Positions 58,116-64,000 of a stretch of DNA of 64,000 bases are shown piece by piece. This DNA is from Ophthalmolycus amberensis (taxonomy: Eukaryota; Chordata; Actinopteri; Perciformes; Zoarcidae). The stretch spans positions 1 to 64,000 of the forward strand of contig JAFEUB010001060.1 of assembly GCA_024529925.1 (NCBI GenBank), given 5' to 3'. The notes under the pieces are model-generated. The model was not told where the DNA came from, did not search any database, and saw only the letters and a program-made list of their open reading frames with translations. Position 1 is the stretch's first letter, and each line of letters starts with the position of its first letter. The position numbers and the translations under genes are program-made.

Positions 58116-61100
58116 TCATCACTCTCCACGATGACAGCGATGAAGCCTAAGTGAAGGGCTCGTTTGCATGCGGAGGACGATCTGAGAGGCTGCCTGTAAT
58201 CCATCACTCCGAGAATGGAGAAACTTTGTAGTGAGAGACGGGCTCGCCCCTCTCATTCATTGAGCTCATCAGAGTAGTTGTGAACTGTGTGAGATAACAA
58301 TGTGATGGAGCCTAATTCAAATATCCCAAGACAAATCTGAAGTAATTAGGCTTAATTAAGGCTTCATCGCTACGATTTGTTCTGTACCACTGCGATGATA
58401 ACTGCTGTTGTGATTTGTTCAGAGCTCCAAAGATGTAAATAAGCTGCAAAAAGGTCCTTGTTTTAAAGGTGAAGCAGTTCTTTTGTCAATGATTTATTAG
58501 GACTATGCTGGCCATTTTCTGAGAGTAAAATATAAATGATGTCAAGTTCAGGCCATATGCAATTTGATTGAGATGACCCTCTGTTAAAGGTTTATAGTTG
58601 GTATTAGCATTATTCAAGATAAAATGTGTTTCTGTTTCTCACTGTGAAGAGTTTTTTAAATGAAAATAGTCCTAATGGCATCAAGTACAAATACTAGTGA
58701 GCATGTGCTAAAGCGGTGTTATGTGTTATGTGTTATGGGGCTTTTTGGAAAGTGTAAGGGATCCCTGATCCCACAATGTTTGAGAGCCCCTGTGTGAAGC
58801 GAAACGAGTGAATTATTGAATCAGCATTTGTATAGTAACAGATTTATGATGACTATGCGCGCTTTCCAAAGTTTTTCAATGTGTCTGACACATTTAATCA
58901 ACACTTCATACCTCATGTTGTTTACCTGTTTTTACATTAATTAGGCTGCCACTCCAAACCTGTTCCTGCCTCCTCAGCTGCCAGACGCAGACAGATTCAT
59001 AACTTTGGGTGCACGCTTATGCAAAAACTAATTAGAAAACCTATTTCAATGACGGAGTCAAATGGATTCAGTGATTTCCAGAACTGGATTTTGTTTTGAT
59101 AAAATACGATTGAACTCCATCAATGACACTTATTCCTACAAAGCACTTTCTTTTCAAATATGAATATCTAAACACAATCAGCAGTAAAGGAACTCTCGGA
59201 ACATGAACCTCTTTAGTATTTCCAATTACAATAATAACAAAAACATGAGAACCAAGAAGCATCGTTTGAGAAAGAATAATGATCAAAACAATAATTAAAG
59301 GCTTTTTTGGATATTAGGTTCCTCGTGAATTTTTACAAATGTGTTCTGTAGCGGCACGGTTTTCTGTTCTTCCAAAGTACAGTCGACTTGATTGTGACAT
59401 CACAGAGTAGACTAGGAAGAGGCTGAAAGCACAAACAGACTAAACTGCCCCTGAGCTGAACTGTATTTGATACCTGAATGTTCTTTTTATGATAATCACT
59501 ACTCAGATAGCAGCAGTATGTGGCAGCTTAAGGTGCCAACTGAAATGTCTTCTCCTGCTGCGGTGAAGAAAAAAATACATGAAAGCGTGTTACCATGGAA
59601 ACGCTTCAGGCAGCCATGCACCTTACCGTCTCTCTGTCTGTGTCTCCTGCCCACTGAGTCCTCCTCTGTCCTCGCCTTGCACAAACACCAAAACAACCCT
59701 TGATCTCCGCTGGATGTTAATAGCACATTTATCCTCACCATAGGCAGGAAGTGAGCATTCTGAAGCAAGGACAAGCGTGTGCAATACGACCATATTAGCT
59801 CATGAACGGTGAAAATGAAAATATCCCAATGATCTCCCTTTCTCTGGCCTGGACTTTTTTTCCGACTGATAGCTGGCCCTCATTAACAGGTAACTGTTAG
59901 ACCCGAGCCGAGCTCCCGTGTCTTGTTTGCTAACTGCTGATTGAAGTAAGGGGGGTTTGCTTTGATCACGTAAAAGTATTTATTTTATGTGCATATAAAT
60001 GTGTCTCCTGCTTGAGGGATTGATAGCAGCACTAAAGAGGCAACACCAACCACCGTACAGATGAATGCATAGATGGTGGATGGAACGGCACCAACTGAAT
60101 AATCCCAAACAGCCAAAAGTAAGCGACCACGGTGGCTCTCAGTGCTGGAGATCACGTGCTGTCCACGCTGTTGAAGAGCAGCTTCAGACCAACCAAGCCC
60201 GTGTGCTGTGGTGCTGCTACTTCAGTCACTGAGAGCAGGATGAAAGGCGCAGCAAACGTCTGAAGCAGCAGTTTATTATACGAGCCGGCTAATTAGCACT
60301 TTTAATGACCGGGCTAAAAGTCACATCCAACTAGACTGTTAAAAATCCTCAACGTGCAACTCTTAATGACAGAGCATTACAGAATGTGCTGACCTGTCGC
60401 CGATGTGCTGTAATCAAATGGTGACATGTGAAAGAGCAGAAAAGTCTGGACAAGTAAAACTATTTCTTATTATTATAAAAGTTTAGATCAGAATTTTAAA
60501 AAGTGGATTTATTTTTCTCTCTAACAACAAGTTAAAATGACTGAATCACCCGTCTTCATTGATTGTGAACACAGTCTAGACTGCAGTCAGCAGAAAGGGA
60601 AAAATAAAGAAGTGTCTGAAATGAACACTTTTTGTATTTTAGAGGCCTGGAGAGGTAAAACTATGCAATACTCCACAAGAAGATAGGGCTGGTACAGTAC
60701 AGTAGATGTCCGTATGTTGGCATGTGACATCCTGGCTGAGAAAAATGCATTTCAGTCAGCACGGAAATCCAGTTAATAAATAAATTGTGTGCTCACTAAG
60801 CTCAGCAAAGTGTCTCCGACACCCGACGCGCAGGGAATACAGATTTCTCTGGAACATATTCATTATGACCGAGTATATTAGGGAAGATTTAATTGCTCAT
60901 GGGACCGCAGCCATAGTCCATTGTCTGATCTAATGCTGAACAGTAGTAACTGCTACTATTTGAGTTGTGGATCTCCTCCCATCGATTATTGATCATGAAA
61001 GACAAAAGACACATTTTAGATTTTTTCCCCCTCTGGTGCTGATTTCAGCCTGTGGCCGGGAAGCAGCTGCTCAGTGTTCAGTCAAACAGAGAGGACTCTG

Positions 61101-61262
61101 GAGGAGTCATGGGTACCAATTATGGTTTTAATCAGCTGCTAGAGCCCTCCTGTACTGGACTGTGCACAAACCAGGTTTGTAATGTTTCCAGTCAGGATGC
61201 AGTCTATCGCTGCTCAGTGAAAGGTAACAAGAACCTCAGGTTTACTGCAGACTAACCACAAC
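58116..61262. other. Intronic DNA; two possible regulatory stretches
   Basis: No gene recognised. 58150-58400 (GCCTAATTCAAATATCCC, AAGTAATTAGGC, TTAATTAAGG) and 60255-60345 (TTTATTATACGAGCC, GGCTAATTAGCAC, TTTTAATGACC) are non-repetitive and rich in TAAT cores. They might be conserved non-coding elements, but only alignment could show it. Confidence 0.35.
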
Positions 61263-61553
61263 AGATGACTATAACAAGAAAAATTATGCATTTTTGAGGG
61301 TTTACACCGACTTTAGGGCGGTTCAAATGATTCTTTGGACCGTGGTGAAAAACAACAGTTACGGGCCTTGTATACCAGCTGCTATAACAAAACAACAAAA
61401 AACATCTGCATCGGCAGATATGGATCATCGATGATCGGTATCGCCAGCAGAAAAACGTGATCGGGGCCATCTCTAAAAGTCATATTTGCTCCCTTTGTTT
61501 TCTGCTGATCCGATTCGTGACTCAAAACTGTCACATGATCCGCTGCACCCCTG
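61263..61553 (-). mobile_element. hAT-like element, inverted relative to 50251
   Basis: Read on the minus strand it begins CAGGGGTGCAGCGGATCATG. Its body at 61380-61490 is the reverse complement of 50276-50405. GTTTACACCGACTTTAGGGC and GACCGTGGTGAAAAAC resemble phrases near 63811-63865. No duplication found. Confidence 0.75.
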
Positions 61554-63599
61554 GCCAACAACACTTCTCACTGCATACCACCGATAAAAAGGTGACACAA
61601 CTTGCAGCTCTAGATGTCCCGCCATCTTTGCTGTAGTTTGAAAATGTAGAAAAATACCAGTTTTAGGAAGAGCACACCAGGCTGACATGTGAAGTCAAAC
61701 ACCAACGAGGTTTAATGCCATTTTACCCCGGCAACAATGGAAAGCTTTCTCTGGAGTGGATCGGAATTGTACCGGCCAAATTATTGTTGCAGAAAGCAGA
61801 TTGAATGGGAGGCAGTTTAGGGCTGACTACCTTCCAAGCCTCCGGGCACAGATGTGCAAATCACTGCCAGAGCAAACACAGCTCCGGTCTGTGCCAGAGG
61901 GCGACTTTATTACCTCACCCCCCGCACAATTTATGGCGCAACATTGAAAAGGGTAAATTCCTAATAAGGCAACCAGGCTTCTCTGACACTAACGAGTGGC
62001 TGCGGGTCCTGCAGCTACAATTTACTGTCAGTCACAGAATATCCCCTTTTCAAATTGCTTCTAAGCTGCTTCACAGAGAAGCAATTTGGCGAGAAAAATG
62101 CGAGCCACTGTAAAAGGTGGTGGTGGTGGTGGGGGGGGAGGGATGTGGAATTTAAATGGCACCCAACCCACCACTCCCACATTTAAAAGCAGATACACTT
62201 TAAATGATGTTACTTCAAAAGAGGTTGACGGGCTACGGAAAATAAAAGAATCTCAGCGAGCCTCATGACAAGATATCCTTTTTTTTTTCCTCCTCCCAAA
62301 ATGAGGCTTAACAGCTTTATGGTTCCCGCCTTCAACTAGAACATTGAGAGCGTCCTTTTAAAGAAAATGTCTGATCTGTGTCTCCGAGGGCTTCAAACAC
62401 TCAAATAATCACTGGGGGTTAGCCGAGGATGAGCACAGTCCTGATGAGGCCGCACTGTTGCTGGTGGGCGGGGTGGGTGGGATTAAAGAGGTCAGGGTCC
62501 TAGGTCAAAACCTGCACTAAGTGATGCTCAGTCTCTTTCCTGTCAAACGCTCCTCATCTGTAGCACTGAAATGAGGAGTACAGTCTACTTCACTATCCAT
62601 ACATCTTCTCCACACTGTATGTTTAAACACTGACATTTGTCCCCACTGTAACAAAAAGCAGTGAACAGTATCCTTGGTACGCTCAGCATATGGTCGGGAG
62701 ATGAAGCAAATCATGCCCCACGAGTGTTCTGAGAACTTTCTGCGGATCTTTTGATACCTGCTGCCAGCTGTTACAATTGGAATGCAAAGCAGAAAAACGA
62801 AGGACAATATGTGAGTGGAGCTCCAAACAAACTACCACACGATGTGCACATGGAGGGGCTTTACAGCAGGGAAGCAGCACTTTGAGCAAATTACAGTTGA
62901 TTTCTATGTTTTTCTAGTATCAGGAGCAAGACAGTCCATTGGAAGAAGGACTTTGTTGCATTGCTCAGGTAGCAGACACCCAGGTAACCACATAAAAACC
63001 TCTTCAACTTCACCAATATGTTTAATTGACAGCAATCCACAGCCGTAAGGCCTTCACACACCAGTGGTGTTTATTTATTTTTGATATACGTTTGAGCTGT
63101 TTGAGGTCACTTTGACTCACACGGTGCGTTCAAGCTCTACTCGGTAAAAAAGAGTTCATTCAGAACAGTATCATGATCCAATTGGGTCATGGCTGCAGCC
63201 TCAGCCCGACAATCTACAAGAAGTTCCCAAATTCTTAAATTACGTTCTCAGCTGATCTCAGTGATTATCTTTCATTGATGTTCCTGTTCTTCTGATCAAA
63301 CTCTGTATGACATCACTAACGTGTGACATCACTACCGTTACCTGACGGCTGCTCCACAAACAGACAGATGTTCTGCTTGTTGGTCATATGTTGTTTTATT
63401 GTGTTTGAGACGACCAGAGTTCTACAGTGTTTTCTTCTCTCTGATCCTGATGGGAGTCTCACGCTGTACTGAGCCGGAGACAAAGACAAAGAGACAGAGA
63501 GAGGACGTTTGAGACGAGGATGTCTCAGTCCAGAACTAAGAAAGTACCGATAGCAGAACCGCTAACTCTGGACCGCATCAATACTCTGTGTATTTACTG
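61554..63599. other. Intronic DNA; hairpin and possible regulatory stretch
   Basis: 61840-62110 is non-repetitive and contains a perfect 12-bp inverted repeat (62051-62062 and 62077-62088). A (GGT)n/G8 tract is at 62117-62138. No gene recognised. Confidence 0.4.
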
Positions 63600-63645
63600 G
63601 CTTATCGGTTTCCGTTTAGAACCGGGTATCGGGGGGGCATCCCTA
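63600..63645 (-). mobile_element. hAT-like terminus
   Basis: GGTATCGGGGGGGCATCCCTA resembles the end of fish hAT-like MITEs whose terminus reads TAGGGATGC on the opposite strand. The left end is not identified. Confidence 0.5.
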
Positions 63646-63799
63646 CTCGTATTACATCAATAGAACTACTAATGACAATTATTTTTATCAAAGCAAATAT
63701 TTAAATAAATAAAATAAACGATAATGTTCTATTCATTTGAATTGCTTGTTTTCTGCAAACATAGATCCCTATATACTTGACAATAACAAAATATAAAGA

Positions 63800-64000
63800 T
63801 TTTTGATGGTTTACACTGATTTCTGAAATTATTGTTGGGGACAGTTCTGGGACGGTGGTGAAAATTATAAAAGATTATCAGATCAGTGAAAATCTGAAAC
63901 GGCAGGTCAGACTTTCAAAAAGTTGGAATTGAGAATAGGCCAACAAAAATGCAATTGGTGCCTCTCTAACTCTAAATACACGTACCATTGTACCCCTACT
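63800..64000 (-). mobile_element. hAT-like element running off the window
   Basis: Ends ACCATTGTACCCCTA at 63984-63998, a hAT-like terminus. GGTTTACACTGATTTCTG and GGGACGGTGGTGAAAA are related to the copy at 61263-61553. The 5' limit given is approximate. Confidence 0.6.

Larger units (their letters stand above)
7532..64000 (-). other. astn1: Upstream intron of the astrotactin gene (inferred, partial)
   Basis: No further astrotactin coding sequence is recognisable between the acceptor and the window end. In particular, the preceding exon, whose end should encode a D-D-L-E-N-T-E-L-P type motif, was not seen on the minus strand. The stretch is therefore inferred to be at least 56 kb of intron 1. 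It holds only repeats, transposon relics and possible regulatory sequence. A short or divergent upstream exon could have been missed. Confidence 0.6.

Overview
The window looks like non-coding chromosomal DNA from a bony fish, probably a percomorph teleost. There is no operon structure, coding density is almost nil, and the sequence is full of degraded hAT-type transposons, LINE 3' ends, a tRNA-derived SINE and microsatellites of kinds I recognise from teleost genomes. The repeat identifications come from memory of such families; no database was searched.

Only one genuine protein-coding segment is supported: a 182-base exon on the minus strand at 7348-7529. It encodes a 60-residue piece of an astrotactin (most likely astn1), flanked by a good 3' splice site at 7530-7560 and a 5' splice site at 7342-7347. 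The neighbouring exons are not visible, so 1-7341 reads as part of the downstream intron and 7532-64000 as part of a very long upstream intron (more than 56 kb) of the same gene. Everything else is intron content.

Layout: 1-7.3 kb is intron with a LINE-type tail near 5.1 kb and a GC-rich patch at 5.2-5.5 kb. At 7.3-8.3 kb lie the exon and, beside it, a hAT-like relic and a dispersed fish repeat. At 10.6-12.6 kb is a 2-kb pentanucleotide array with a 60-bp higher-order period, sitting inside a second copy of that dispersed repeat. From 13 to 34 kb the intron is quiet, with scattered repeat fragments and simple repeats. At 34.76-35.96 kb is a complete non-autonomous hAT element with a perfect 8-bp target-site duplication. 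At 42-43.6 kb are two LINE 3' ends in the same orientation with a SINE between them. At 45.9-46.6 kb is a decayed compound tandem repeat. At 48.3-49.4 kb is a second hAT-type element with a perfect 8-bp duplication, whose interior has expanded into 22 copies of a ~30-bp minisatellite. From 50 to 64 kb there are several hAT-like fragments, a four-member MITE family, and a broken hAT transposase (ZBED5/FAM200-like) pseudogene at 56.4-58.1 kb into which one of those MITEs has inserted.

I find no new enzymatic, defence or RNA system. The most interesting observations are structural: two tandem arrays that grew inside dispersed repeats, the two transposon copies with exact duplications, the nested insertion into the transposase relic, and several non-repetitive, homeobox-site-rich stretches that could be intronic enhancers of a neurodevelopmental gene.
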